A stretch of 64,000 nucleotides of DNA from Thermoplasmata archaeon (GCA_021792255.1 JAJYUZ010000002.1:349071-413070), one strand, 5' to 3'; counted from the first letter of the stretch, positions 1-10,455 are shown. Notes: a model not told the origin generated them from the sequence alone. A program made the numbers and translations.

Positions 1-1
1 G

Positions 2-367
2 GCGCTTGAGGAAGTCGACTTTGTCTTGGTAAACGTCAAAGGAACAGATGTTGCAGGACACGATGGAAACGGTATAGTCAAGAAAGAATTCATAGAAAAA
101 ATAGACAAGGTACTCGGAGAGACTATCATGAAAATAAGGAGTGATATCTTAATATGTTTCACGGGGGACCACTCTACCCCCGCAAGCGTAAAGGAGCACA
201 CTTCCGATCCAGTTCCAATTCTCCTTCACTACCCTGGATGCAGGAGAGATGGCGTGGGAGAGTTTGACGAAATCAAGGCAAAGGATGGATACCTAAGGCT
301 AAGAGGAAGTGATCTCATGAACGTTCTATTGAGTTCTGCAAACAGGTCAGAAAAATATGGAGCTTAA
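2..367 (+). CDS. apgM: 2,3-bisphosphoglycerate-independent phosphoglycerate mutase, archaeal type (5'-truncated at window edge)
   Basis: Frame open from position 2; C-terminal apgM-like motifs VNVKGTDVAGHDGN and ICFTGDHSTPASVKEHTSDPVPILL. Confidence 0.85.
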   Translation, partial: ALEEVDFVLVNVKGTDVAGHDGNGIVKKEFIEKIDKVLGETIMKIRSDILICFTGDHSTPASVKEHTSDPVPILLHYPGCRRDGVGEFDEIKAKDGYLRLRGSDLMNVLLSSANRSEKYGA

Positions 368-1035
368 GAGATAGTCTCCTCCAACATCTTCTTGATCTCT
401 TCGTCTCTGCTCTCTACTTTAAGCAGCAGATCTCTCGCCTTTTCCTTTTCACCAGAATTGAGATAAATTCTGGACAGTATGATTATGGCATTCCTGTCCC
501 TCTGATCTATCTTCAGGGATACTTCGCAGGATTCCTTGGCGTCATTTATTCTCTGGAGCTTCATCAGACTCTCCGCTCTCTGATTCCAGTAGTATGGGTT
601 CCTGTTTTCCATCTTGATTGCTAGGTCAACAGAAGCTAACGCTTCGACATATCTGGACATCGAAAACAAGAGGCGCGACTTGTCATAATAATAGACGGCT
701 TTCTTCAACAGATTGATTGCCTTGTTGATGTAAGTTAGCGCTTCATCTTTGTTGGAGTCAAAGTTCGAAAGGAACATTCGCCGGTAGGCATCGGGATTTG
801 TAGGGTAATCTTCGAGAAGCATCTTTTGATAAGGAACCGAGTCTTTACTTTGTTTTTCCAGGACATCTATCAGCAATATGATGGCCTCTATGTTCTTCTT
901 AATTTCTATAGATTTTCTTGCATGTTTCTCTGCTTCCTCGAAGTATCCATCTTCAGAAAGCTCTACTGCAGCCATGTACTCGTCTGTACTCTTTGCGAGA
1001 GATGGGAGCACCCTATCTTCGCTCATGATTGACAA
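364..1035 (-). CDS. TPR-repeat protein
   Basis: 223-aa ORF with repeated TPR-like helices (AKESCEVSLKIDQRDRNAIIILSRIYLNSGEKEKA). Confidence 0.7.
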   Translation of the reverse strand: MSIMSEDRVLPSLAKSTDEYMAAVELSEDGYFEEAEKHARKSIEIKKNIEAIILLIDVLEKQSKDSVPYQKMLLEDYPTNPDAYRRMFLSNFDSNKDEALTYINKAINLLKKAVYYYDKSRLLFSMSRYVEALASVDLAIKMENRNPYYWNQRAESLMKLQRINDAKESCEVSLKIDQRDRNAIIILSRIYLNSGEKEKARDLLLKVESRDEEIKKMLEETIS

Positions 1036-1108
1036 TTAAATTACGACAATTTAACATTTCTGCTAGAAACTAAATAAAAGTAATAATACCAATCACTATA
1101 TTCTTCCC

Positions 1109-2080
1109 ATGAAGGTCCAGTTGATCGGTTTGGGTTCAATTGGAAAAAATTTGTTGAGACTTATAGGTCAGAAAGGAAACAGCATAAGGCAGACGATTGG
1201 AGAGAATATTGAGGTCGTTTCAGTAAGTGACACGACAGGTACGGTCATCACGGACGGAATGCCGCTGACTAGTATCATTCAGGCAAAGGAAGGGGGAGGG
1301 CTTAAAACTCTTGATTCTTTTGAGAAAATTAGTGCAAAGAGTGCTATTGCGGACCTCGAATCCGATATCGTAGTGGAAATTACCCAGAGTACGAAGGATG
1401 GGGAACCTGGAATAGCACACATCGTGACCGCCCTAGAAAACGAGAAGAATGTTGTCACGGCCAACAAGAGTACGTTGGTTTCAGGCGTAGACCTCTTTAA
1501 AATGGTAAAGGAAATGAAAAGATCCCTAAGGTACGAAGCAACCGTTTGTGGAGGTCTTCCAGTGTTCAATCTGATGGATTACTGCATGAAACCAGCTAAG
1601 ATAATTTCGGTCGATGGAATTTTCAACGCTACGAGCACTTTTGTGATTTCTCAGATGGAGAGAGGGAAGAGTCAGTCACTGGCAAGGGCCGAGGCAATCA
1701 AACGGGGGTTATCAGAAAAAGACCAAAGAGACGATCTTGCAGGGATCGACTCGGCAAGGAAGGGTACAATTCTTCACAGGAGGATATTCGGATCCTCCCT
1801 GGTTTTGAAAGATGCGACTATTTCTGCAAGAGAGAGTGAAATCTCCGTTGGCTTGAGACAAATCACAGAAGTGACGTCAAGTGGTGTCAAGGTCGGATAT
1901 GAGAAAATAGATGGAAAGAGCATCTATTCAAATGCTGTCGGGCCATCCATGATCATAAGATTCAACACGGACATAATGGATCATCTCACGTTATATACCG
2001 ACCACGATGGTCCACTGGAATCAGCAGCAACAGTATTAAATGACATAATACTGTCGAGGTCAGAAAAGGTAGGCCAATGA
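1109..2080 (+). CDS. hom: Homoserine dehydrogenase
   Basis: N-terminal GLGSIGKNL Rossmann motif, VVTANKSTLV and NATSTFVISQM motifs. Confidence 0.85.
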   Translation: MKVQLIGLGSIGKNLLRLIGQKGNSIRQTIGENIEVVSVSDTTGTVITDGMPLTSIIQAKEGGGLKTLDSFEKISAKSAIADLESDIVVEITQSTKDGEPGIAHIVTALENEKNVVTANKSTLVSGVDLFKMVKEMKRSLRYEATVCGGLPVFNLMDYCMKPAKIISVDGIFNATSTFVISQMERGKSQSLARAEAIKRGLSEKDQRDDLAGIDSARKGTILHRRIFGSSLVLKDATISARESEISVGLRQITEVTSSGVKVGYEKIDGKSIYSNAVGPSMIIRFNTDIMDHLTLYTDHDGPLESAATVLNDIILSRSEKVGQ

Positions 2081-3144
2081 ACAAGGGATATGTCGCGTTA
2101 GTAGCAGTCCTCTCAGTGCTCTGGGGGGTCATGATGGTAATAGATTTAGTGATGTCTATCCTTCTATTTAAGCCGAATTTTTCTGATTTTCTGAACACCT
2201 TGTTCCCTCTCTTCATAATAGTACCAGTACCGCTTCTTTTGGTTTATCTTCCAGGCACTTTTACTGCAATCTGGCTCGGAGTCGTAGTCGTTGTGGTGAT
2301 CGTCTTCTTCACTTTTGCCATCTATAAATCATCAATGAAGTTCGAGAACTCTTCTCTGTACAGACTCGGAGAATTCTTTGCACTCAATTATTTTCTCTCC
2401 ATTGTCTACATCGAGCTAATCGCTTTGGCGGGCTATCCTATTGTCAGTCCTATCACTAATACTACTCCATTTTATCTGAATTTTATCACCATTACAAATG
2501 CTGGTCTGTACGAAGAGCTCATTTCTAGAGTGTTGTACATCGGTATTCCTCTTTTTGTTTACTACGCCTGGAGTGCCCACGGAAAAAAGTCCCATTCCAG
2601 GCCAAACAAACTTCCGCTGTACAGAATGATCTGGGGGGGCGGTTACAAGTTTGGGAAACCAGAAATCACGTTACTAATAATTTCGTCAATCATTTTCGGA
2701 TTTGCTCACGTCACGTCATGGGATATCTCGAAGGTGCCACAGGCAGCCCTGGGGGGGTTATTACTTGGAGTACTGTACCTGAGGTTTGGACTGTATGCAG
2801 ATGTGTTATTGCACTTCTCCATCGACTCTCCATCCCTCTTATTGCCGCTTGGCACGGGAGATCCACTGGCTTCAGGATATACCAACTCCTTCATCAACGC
2901 AGCTATCATAATTGCGGTCGTAGCAGGGGCCATAGTACTAATCTCCTACATAATTCAAGCAAGAGCAATCTATAGATCAAGAAAGCTAAACCCTCAACTT
3001 ATCGTCGCCCAAGTCTCAGGAGATCCAAGCACTTCGAGGAAAGCACTGGCATGCACCAAATGTGGCTCTAGCAGGGTGACTTTCTTTTATGACGATATTT
3101 ATCGATGTGACGACTGCGGAACAGTTTTCAAATGGGATCAATAA
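2077..3144 (+). CDS. CPBP-family intramembrane metalloprotease with C-terminal zinc ribbon
   Basis: Multi-TM ORF with EELISR (EExxxR) and FGFAHVTS motifs; C-terminal CTKCGSSRVTFFYDDIYRCDDCG. Confidence 0.75.
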   Translation: MNKGYVALVAVLSVLWGVMMVIDLVMSILLFKPNFSDFLNTLFPLFIIVPVPLLLVYLPGTFTAIWLGVVVVVVIVFFTFAIYKSSMKFENSSLYRLGEFFALNYFLSIVYIELIALAGYPIVSPITNTTPFYLNFITITNAGLYEELISRVLYIGIPLFVYYAWSAHGKKSHSRPNKLPLYRMIWGGGYKFGKPEITLLIISSIIFGFAHVTSWDISKVPQAALGGLLLGVLYLRFGLYADVLLHFSIDSPSLLLPLGTGDPLASGYTNSFINAAIIIAVVAGAIVLISYIIQARAIYRSRKLNPQLIVAQVSGDPSTSRKALACTKCGSSRVTFFYDDIYRCDDCGTVFKWDQ

Positions 3145-4340
3145 TTTGCCATTTCATCTACTCTCATAATTTCCCTAAGAACTGATGTCGCGTATCCCCC
3201 TGGTAGAAGAGAAAACCTGACCGTCGAATCAGAGCATTCAAAATCCTTGAATCTCAAGAATAAATCTCTTCTTTCTCCCTTTGAACTCAACCCGAAAGGA
3301 AGCTTAAAATCAGATTGCTTAACGCCCTCCTGACTCAGGATTTGGCTCTCGATCGCCCCCATTTTTCCTCTGGCAAATTCAGTATCGAATCCCACAACAA
3401 GACCCGTTGGAGACCCATCTCCCTTTGCAAAAGAAGAGGACACTTTTTCGATGTTCAGATTATTGACCATTATGAATTCGTCATTGATACTGAAGATGTC
3501 GCCAGGAATGATCGACTTGGCCAATTCCAACCTATTGCTGAGAATTCTGTTGAAGATGTATCCCTGATAAGCATGTATGAACATAGAAACTAGGTTCTCT
3601 GGAAGCTCCTTAATTGCGCCAACGTAATCTTCTTTCTGACTGACAAGATGTACCATAACTTTTCTCTCAAGATCTAGTGATTCTGGAAAGATTTCCAAAC
3701 CTCTTACTGGATCCGGCTTATCAAAGTACTCCTTTCTGACTTCAGCGAATCTATCCTCTCCAGGATATCCCACGAACACCCTAACGGCCTCTTCATAGTT
3801 TCCTCTAACAATCTCCCTGCCGACGACGTGGGTGATGGGTCTCAGAGAACCGAACCTTTGTGGTCCATAGTAGTTCGGTACTTTTCCCTCTCTCTTGGCC
3901 TCTTTGCAGTTAGAAGTGAATGTGGATGAATCGGTATCTGAAACCTTAATCTCGAATAGGTTCTGGGAATGGCTGCCTATAGTCAATGGAGAGTCGAGGT
4001 AGAAATGCTCTAGTATCTCAACATCATTCAACGAGAAGTCCCTATATTTAATCCCCGGAATGCTAAAGTACTGAACTTTCACGCTTCTCCTATCCTTCGT
4101 CCCTGCGAAATAAACTCTCTTTGGTGAGACGTGGTTGCTCCTTGCCAAGAATCTTATGAGCCTGTTGTGCTCCCAGTTCTTGGCTTTCAACTTAAGCACT
4201 AAGACCTTTCCATCATCTTTCTTGTCTAGATTTTCGAAGCGTTCTTCCACGTAGAAATCTTCAGATTCCTTTCTGAGTTTTCCCCCCGAAGGAGGCAGAT
4301 CTAAGTAATAACTGGAGACACCAATTTCCGAGAATTTCAC
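3138..4340 (-). CDS. truD: tRNA pseudouridine synthase D
   Basis: TruD-like motifs NHVSPKRVYFAGTKDRRSVKVQYFSI and VPNYYGPQRFGSLRP. Confidence 0.9.
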   Translation of the reverse strand: MKFSEIGVSSYYLDLPPSGGKLRKESEDFYVEERFENLDKKDDGKVLVLKLKAKNWEHNRLIRFLARSNHVSPKRVYFAGTKDRRSVKVQYFSIPGIKYRDFSLNDVEILEHFYLDSPLTIGSHSQNLFEIKVSDTDSSTFTSNCKEAKREGKVPNYYGPQRFGSLRPITHVVGREIVRGNYEEAVRVFVGYPGEDRFAEVRKEYFDKPDPVRGLEIFPESLDLERKVMVHLVSQKEDYVGAIKELPENLVSMFIHAYQGYIFNRILSNRLELAKSIIPGDIFSINDEFIMVNNLNIEKVSSSFAKGDGSPTGLVVGFDTEFARGKMGAIESQILSQEGVKQSDFKLPFGLSSKGERRDLFLRFKDFECSDSTVRFSLLPGGYATSVLREIMRVDEMANY

Positions 4341-4395
4341 GATTGTCGAAGAGCATCAACAACATTAATTAACTCTTTTCTCCTTCTCGCCCTAA

Positions 4396-5214
4396 ATGTG
4401 GGAAGGTCTCACTGGAAAGAGAAAAAAAAATGGGCTATTCGGGATGGTAATAGGAATAGTGGTATCTTCTATTCTTCTCTATCTTTCGTTTTCCGTCTCA
4501 TCATTTTTGTACCTCTTGATACCTGTTCTTCTTCTGGTCATCTTTCATTACACCAAGGCGTGGCGATTTTCTGACCGGGCAGTTTATGGATTTATCGCAA
4601 TAATCCTTGCATTTTTCATAGCCATGGGAGGAATATCGATATCAATCGAAGGCGCCCCTCACCAATCGACGGCAACCCTTACTGAGTCATCTGTTTCGTC
4701 CTACATTCATTTCGGTTATTACAACAACAGTGGAAGTTACATTTTCAATTTCAGCTTACCCGCAAAGAGCATTACTAGCACTGCCCAAATAGGACTCATA
4801 GACCTGTTCACCAATGAAACGATTCTATCAACGAACGCAACTTTCTCGAATTCTGGGAATAACTATTCGTACTCCTGGAATGCAGGACAGTTATCTTCAC
4901 ATGCATACGTAGTGTTATTGACCCTTCACTTCATAGAGAACAACACTACGGTAAGTCAAGAAGTCGAATTCCTCGGGCCTGTACTCATTTCGGGAATAAA
5001 TGTGATGTTCTACCTTGTGGAAAGATTGATCGCGACCTATCTCCTTATAACGTTCTTGTTCTTTTTGGCCTTCGCTTTCTTTGCTAGAGCTTTATCGATG
5101 TCCAAGCAGAGAAGGAGGACGGACGGAAATCAGAATCCTCCCACACCTACAGAGCAGCCTGTAATGGAAAGTGATCAGCGGAAGACCGGATGGTTTGGTC
5201 GTAGAAAGAATTAG
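4396..5214 (+). CDS. Hypothetical membrane protein
   Basis: 272-aa ORF with N- and C-terminal TM segments and an N/S/T-rich extracytoplasmic domain. Confidence 0.6.
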   Translation: MWEGLTGKRKKNGLFGMVIGIVVSSILLYLSFSVSSFLYLLIPVLLLVIFHYTKAWRFSDRAVYGFIAIILAFFIAMGGISISIEGAPHQSTATLTESSVSSYIHFGYYNNSGSYIFNFSLPAKSITSTAQIGLIDLFTNETILSTNATFSNSGNNYSYSWNAGQLSSHAYVVLLTLHFIENNTTVSQEVEFLGPVLISGINVMFYLVERLIATYLLITFLFFLAFAFFARALSMSKQRRRTDGNQNPPTPTEQPVMESDQRKTGWFGRRKN

Positions 5215-5666
5215 GCCTCTAGGCCTAGCTCTCTGATTTTACCTAGGACTTCTTGGGCGTGCTCCTTTGGGCTCACCTTCGGAAAGATGTATGCGATCTT
5301 TCCCTCTCTGTCAATTATGAAAGTGACTCTCTTGGCAGTCCCGAGTCCCAGCGCATTGTACTTCTTGGAAATATCCTTAGATCCATCGGGCGCCAGTGGG
5401 AAGGGTAGGTCGTACTTTTCGACAAATTTCTTGTGAGAATTTTCCGAGTCGACGCTGACTCCTATCACTTCTATCCCTCTGGACCTGAAATCATCGAAAT
5501 TGTCCCTAAAATTGCACGCTTCCGTCGTACACCCTGGTGTAAAATCTCTTGGATAAAAGTAGACGACCACAACCTTTCCTCTGTGATCCGAGAGTCTCCG
5601 TTTTCCGCCATCTATTGTCAGCTCAAAATCTGGTGCACCGTCTCCGACTTTTAATTCGTTGTCCAC
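5211..5666 (-). CDS. Peroxiredoxin, Bcp/PrxQ type
   Basis: VVVYFYPRDFTPGCTTEACNFRD peroxidatic/resolving Cys motif. Confidence 0.92.
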   Translation of the reverse strand: MDNELKVGDGAPDFELTIDGGKRRLSDHRGKVVVVYFYPRDFTPGCTTEACNFRDNFDDFRSRGIEVIGVSVDSENSHKKFVEKYDLPFPLAPDGSKDISKKYNALGLGTAKRVTFIIDREGKIAYIFPKVSPKEHAQEVLGKIRELGLEA

Positions 5667-5767
5667 GTATTTTCAACTCAAATCTATTTAAATATTTTTT
5701 CTGACTAAGATCGCTTTATTTTCTGATCGAATCGATCAAACTGGTTCGTGTTCGGTGCCGTAAATGA

Positions 5768-7771
5768 CTACTTAATTCCACCGTCAATAGGGATCATTGT
5801 CCCGGTCGTTGCACCAAACAAGCTTTCCTTTATCAGCGCAATCACCATGTTTGCTACTTGCTCCGGAAGGACTTCAACATGAAGTAAGTTTCCTTTTTTG
5901 TATTCATCAGGTGATATTCCCTTTGCCCTCGCTCTGTTTTCCAAAACACCACCTTCCCATATCTTTGATTCTCTGAATATTTTGTCCGGATTGATGACGT
6001 TGCTCCGAATCCCGTACCTTCCACCTTCGATTGCCACGTACCTTGAGAGCTGAGCTGCAAATGCTTTAGAAGTTCCATATGCCGTCATACCCTCGCCCGG
6101 GTTGGTAACATTCTTCGTGACATTGAATATAAATGACCCACCCGAGCCTTGAGATTTCATTATTTTAAATGCTTCCCTCGTGACCAAGAAAGTGCCAACG
6201 GAATTTATTTCGACATGTTTTCTCAGATCTTCCAGAGAAGTGTCCTCGAGCGGTGATGGTTTGAGGTATCCAGCATTGTTGAAAACAACATCAATTCCCC
6301 CAAAATTCTTTATGATATCCCTAAAAGCCCCCTTGACTGAAGTCTCATTCGAAATGTCAAATTTTATTCCATAAGCATCTTCTCCTATTTCCTTCGAGAC
6401 TTCTGATATTCTTTGGTCTACGTCTCCTCCTGCTGTGAGTATTCCTTCCTTCACGAACCTCTGAAAGGTGACCTTACCTATCCCGCTCGCCGCTCCCGTC
6501 ACCAAACCGATGTATCCTTCAAGTTCCTTCCTCTTCTTCTTCGCTAGTTTAGCTTCCTGGAAGGGCCAATACTCCATGTCGAAGCACTGCTGATCTGTGA
6601 TAAATTTGTTCTTTGCGATTGCACCTGCAGCACTGGCTACTCTGAATGAATGCATTGCCTCATCTCTCAATATGTCAGCCTCTTTCTTCGTACTAGCGGC
6701 AGTTACCACCCCATATCCTCTGAAAACCAGCACGGATGGATAGGGGTCGTGCATCTCTCGCCCCGAGGGGACATATCTCTTGTAGTCTCCTTCGTAGGAC
6801 CTTACAAAATCATCGATGTCAGATTCTATTTTCGCAATGTCATCCGAGAAAAGAAACCTCTTTTTCATTCTTACCAGCATATCTGGCGTTGCTGGACCAA
6901 GGTCCTGGAATTTCTCTGCCTCCGGACTGAAGGAGAATCCTACTGCCTCTGAAGAATAATCCCAGGTGAGAATCTTTTTCTTCTCAGTGCTCAGAAGACC
7001 CCTCAATATTGGAAGAAAGCCTAGGAAAGAATCTTCTTTTTCCTTTTCGAACTCCTTTGAGGCGATTCCCTTCCACTTGCTCTCAATGTGTCTCTTCGCT
7101 TCTTCCACGAGCTTGAGATGCATCTCATAACTCTCTCTTGCAGTTTTTCCCCAAGTCACAAGCCCATGATTTCTCAAGATGACCCCTGCGAAATTTGAGA
7201 GGTCCCTTTCACTTATGATATTGAGGAAAAATCTTGCAAGTTGAAATCCAGGAGGGGCATAGGGTATCACCAGTACTTTTTCTTTAAAAATATCGGTTAT
7301 TTCATTATCTCCAAGATCCGTGTTGGTAAGAGCAACAATGAAGTCGGAATGTGAATGATCGACAAATTTTGAACTAATAAAGGCGTGGATGAATATTTCG
7401 ACCGACGGGAATGCTTGGTCCGTATCTAGCATGCACGTCTTTATGAAGGAGGACATTTCCTGGTCATTCATGCTTTCCAAAAGTTTCGCTTCCATCAGGC
7501 CATCCATCCGAAGACCCGTAAAATCTTCTGCATTTATTGTGGCCAAATCGGATCCAGAACTTTTCACAAATATGGCTGAAATGTCTTTCCCAGTCACGCT
7601 GCGAACTTTGAGTTTGACACTGGTGTTTCCACCCCCGTGAAGAACAAGGTTATGGTCAGACCCTAGAGATCTGGAAGTAACGACTCTCTCGTCCAATAGC
7701 TTTCTTTCCTGATCCGGGATGGCAAACATCATCATTTGCGAATACCAACCGGATAAAATATGTTTATCCAC
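5768..7771 (-). CDS. Bifunctional class II aldolase / short-chain dehydrogenase (RhaD-like fusion)
   Basis: 667-aa ORF; N-terminal class II aldolase motifs (HGGGNTSVK, HSHSDF, LRNHGLVTWG), C-terminal SDR motifs (GAASGIG, NNAG, YGTSKAF). Confidence 0.85.
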   Translation of the reverse strand: MDKHILSGWYSQMMMFAIPDQERKLLDERVVTSRSLGSDHNLVLHGGGNTSVKLKVRSVTGKDISAIFVKSSGSDLATINAEDFTGLRMDGLMEAKLLESMNDQEMSSFIKTCMLDTDQAFPSVEIFIHAFISSKFVDHSHSDFIVALTNTDLGDNEITDIFKEKVLVIPYAPPGFQLARFFLNIISERDLSNFAGVILRNHGLVTWGKTARESYEMHLKLVEEAKRHIESKWKGIASKEFEKEKEDSFLGFLPILRGLLSTEKKKILTWDYSSEAVGFSFSPEAEKFQDLGPATPDMLVRMKKRFLFSDDIAKIESDIDDFVRSYEGDYKRYVPSGREMHDPYPSVLVFRGYGVVTAASTKKEADILRDEAMHSFRVASAAGAIAKNKFITDQQCFDMEYWPFQEAKLAKKKRKELEGYIGLVTGAASGIGKVTFQRFVKEGILTAGGDVDQRISEVSKEIGEDAYGIKFDISNETSVKGAFRDIIKNFGGIDVVFNNAGYLKPSPLEDTSLEDLRKHVEINSVGTFLVTREAFKIMKSQGSGGSFIFNVTKNVTNPGEGMTAYGTSKAFAAQLSRYVAIEGGRYGIRSNVINPDKIFRESKIWEGGVLENRARAKGISPDEYKKGNLLHVEVLPEQVANMVIALIKESLFGATTGTMIPIDGGIK

Positions 7772-7844
7772 TTTTAAGATTATTTTGCCATTTGAATTTG
7801 CCCGTTCATAAAAAAGAATAAATTGGGATTGAAATTATAGTGGC

Positions 7845-9410
7845 ATGGATTCGTTTTCCAACAGAGACAAGGACGTATTCTTAATCACGTGTGAAAAAAT
7901 GATAGACAGGGGGGCCCTGATGTCGAGATATAGCAGGACCAAAGAACTTGATATCAGAACGTTGTGGGACAAGGAGTTCGCGGGAGTAGAGGACCGGGCT
8001 GAGAAATTTTACGAAAGAGTTTTTTTAGAGTACGGGGACGAATCCGTTGCTGAGCTAGCGACGGCTCAGATGGGTATCCAAAACGTCAGCAACGTCACTT
8101 CAAAGATCATAGAGGAGAGCAGAATAGGTCTCTCTTATCTTGAAAAGAGTTCGAGATACGTCTCATACAAAGAAAAAAGGAATGGAAGGTTTCTCTACTT
8201 GGATCCAGAAAGGGCAGGCATTCCCAAGAAATATTACGAAAGATATGAAGAATTCAACACTTCGCTCTTTGAACTCTACGAAAGGATATTTACGGGAGTC
8301 ACAAGTTACATCAAGGAGAATAATTCATTTGAAAGAACCAGGTTTTACCTTCCAAATGGAAAGGAAGTTAGATTGGGGGAGGAAGGGGCTTCGGAGGAAG
8401 TTTTAAAGAAGGCATACGATAACTCCGTAAGAAGTAGAGCTTTGGACGAAACTAGGTTTATACTTCCGGCTTCCACTCTTACTAACATAGGAATCAGCGG
8501 AAATGCAAGGGCTTTTTCACATTTGCTGGAGAGACTAAAGGTGAGCGGACTTACGGAAGCCGATAGGCTGTACGAAGAATTGTTGACCGAGCTGAAACTA
8601 GTGTTTCCTAAGCTCATCGAAAATGTCCAAAATCCACACGGAATTGAGAACGTGGAGTACCTTAAAGCGATGAAAAATTTCGTTCCCGACAAAATCTCTC
8701 CCCTAGGGGAATCAAAGAGTACCACCGTAAATCTGGTCTCCTGGGAAAACGATGACACTGCCCTTAACAAGATACTGTCCTCCTACTTCTTCGAAAGAAC
8801 CGAAGAAGATTATGAATCTCTCTTCAGACGCTTTTCGTCTCTTGGCATCCAACAAAAGACGGAGATCTTAAACAAAATAGCAGATTCGAGAAAAAACAGA
8901 CGGAACAAGCTTGACAGGAGTTTCGAACACGTTCACTACTCATTCGAAATAAATACCAACTTTGGGGCTTTCAGGGACCTGCAGAGACATAGATCCTTGA
9001 CGATTCAAAGAAAGCCATTGAGCTCCGAACATGGATTTGACGTTCCTCCTATAATTTCAAAAATCGACGACCTTTTGAAGCAATACCTAAGAGCGATCGA
9101 AGAATCGAAAAGACTCTACAATGAAATAAAATCTGAAAATCTGAAGGCAGCCCAGTACGTAGTAATATTTGCCCACAAACACCCAACCCTAGTCACAGTC
9201 GATCTGAGAGAACTGGTGTACCTAACCGAGCTCAGATCCACTCCTCAAGCTCACTTTGACTTGAGAAACATCAGCAGAGAGATGGTCAGGCAAGCAAAAG
9301 AAGTCAATCCTTCTTTAGATAGATTGTTCACATTCCTTAATGTGAAAGAAGAGGAACTCGGGAGGCTGAGTGCTGAACTCAGGAAAGAAATAAAACTCAA
9401 GAGTGCTTGA
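7845..9410 (+). CDS. ThyX-like protein with two ThyX-related halves (FAD-dependent thymidylate synthase family)
   Basis: C-terminal half has RHRSLTIQRKPLS resembling the ThyX motif; N-terminal half has ARAFSHLLERLK and EYGDESVAELATAQ ThyX-like segments. Confidence 0.7.
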   Translation: MDSFSNRDKDVFLITCEKMIDRGALMSRYSRTKELDIRTLWDKEFAGVEDRAEKFYERVFLEYGDESVAELATAQMGIQNVSNVTSKIIEESRIGLSYLEKSSRYVSYKEKRNGRFLYLDPERAGIPKKYYERYEEFNTSLFELYERIFTGVTSYIKENNSFERTRFYLPNGKEVRLGEEGASEEVLKKAYDNSVRSRALDETRFILPASTLTNIGISGNARAFSHLLERLKVSGLTEADRLYEELLTELKLVFPKLIENVQNPHGIENVEYLKAMKNFVPDKISPLGESKSTTVNLVSWENDDTALNKILSSYFFERTEEDYESLFRRFSSLGIQQKTEILNKIADSRKNRRNKLDRSFEHVHYSFEINTNFGAFRDLQRHRSLTIQRKPLSSEHGFDVPPIISKIDDLLKQYLRAIEESKRLYNEIKSENLKAAQYVVIFAHKHPTLVTVDLRELVYLTELRSTPQAHFDLRNISREMVRQAKEVNPSLDRLFTFLNVKEEELGRLSAELRKEIKLKSA

Positions 9411-9487
9411 TTCTTTCTAGGTTTGGAAAGGAACAGCAGTACTTTAAGAATACTGTTTTACGTCCTGAGATTCATGGGGCCTAGGGC

Positions 9488-10279
9488 TTATTTCCTCTTG
9501 TTCTCCTCAAATATTCCCATAGCCTCTTTGACCGTTGCCTTTTCGTGAACTATAGCTCTAATCGATTTGATCATCCCGACTGGGTTATCGTTTTGCCAGA
9601 TGTTTCTCCCCATATCGACTCCGACCGCACCCTCTTGAAGAGCATTGTAGACCAGGTTAAAAACGTCCAATTCTGTGTTGAGTTTTGGTCCGCCGGCAAC
9701 AACGAGAGGAACAGGAGACCCATCTGCCACTTTCCTGAAATTATCGCAGTAGTAGGTTTTGACTATGTGTGCTCCTATTTCAGCTGCGAGCCTGCAGGAA
9801 AGGGCAAGATATTTTGCATCTCTCTTTTCGAGTTCCTTTCCTACCGCAGTGATTGCCATTACGGGCATTCCAATCTCTTCACCATCATTTACCAGCTTTG
9901 ACAGGTTTATCAAAGATTGCTTCTCGTGATTTGTTCCTACGAATATGGAAAGAGCAACCGCGGAGACATTCAGCCTCACTGCGTCTTGCATTGAAGTAGT
10001 AATTTCCTCATCGCTCAAGTCTTCCTTTAAAACGCTCGCCCCCCCAGACACTCTTAAGAGAATCGGGGTATCCCATTTCGGGTCTATTGACGTCCGAAGT
10101 ACTCCTCTAGTAACTGCAATCGTATCAGCGTAGGGTAGCAGAGGTTCGAGAGTCTTTCTTGGATTCTCGAGTTTGTGGGTTGGTCCCATAAAATATCCAT
10201 GGTCTGCAGCCAGCATCACCGATCTTCCGGTAGCCGGTTTGATCATTCTTGAAAGTCTGTTCTTCATTCCCCAGTCCAT
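9488..10279 (-). CDS. DeoC/LsrF/archaeal class I fructose-bisphosphate aldolase-like protein
   Basis: LAADHGYFMGPTHKLENP, Schiff-base-region HIVKTYYCDNF, VVAGGPKLNTE, GAVGVDMGRNIWQ. Confidence 0.8.
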   Translation of the reverse strand: MDWGMKNRLSRMIKPATGRSVMLAADHGYFMGPTHKLENPRKTLEPLLPYADTIAVTRGVLRTSIDPKWDTPILLRVSGGASVLKEDLSDEEITTSMQDAVRLNVSAVALSIFVGTNHEKQSLINLSKLVNDGEEIGMPVMAITAVGKELEKRDAKYLALSCRLAAEIGAHIVKTYYCDNFRKVADGSPVPLVVAGGPKLNTELDVFNLVYNALQEGAVGVDMGRNIWQNDNPVGMIKSIRAIVHEKATVKEAMGIFEENKRK

Positions 10280-10455
10280 ATATTTCGCCTTCTACAGCAC
10301 TCACGGATGTTATCTTAGTCTAATAATATTTCTATGGTCAGCCACTCGCAATTTAGGCATCATTTACGAGGCATTTCCAGATACATCGCATCAAGAGAGT
10401 CGATGATGAAAACCCAGACTATGGTCATTCTTTTATAAGGAAACAAGTTGGAGAA

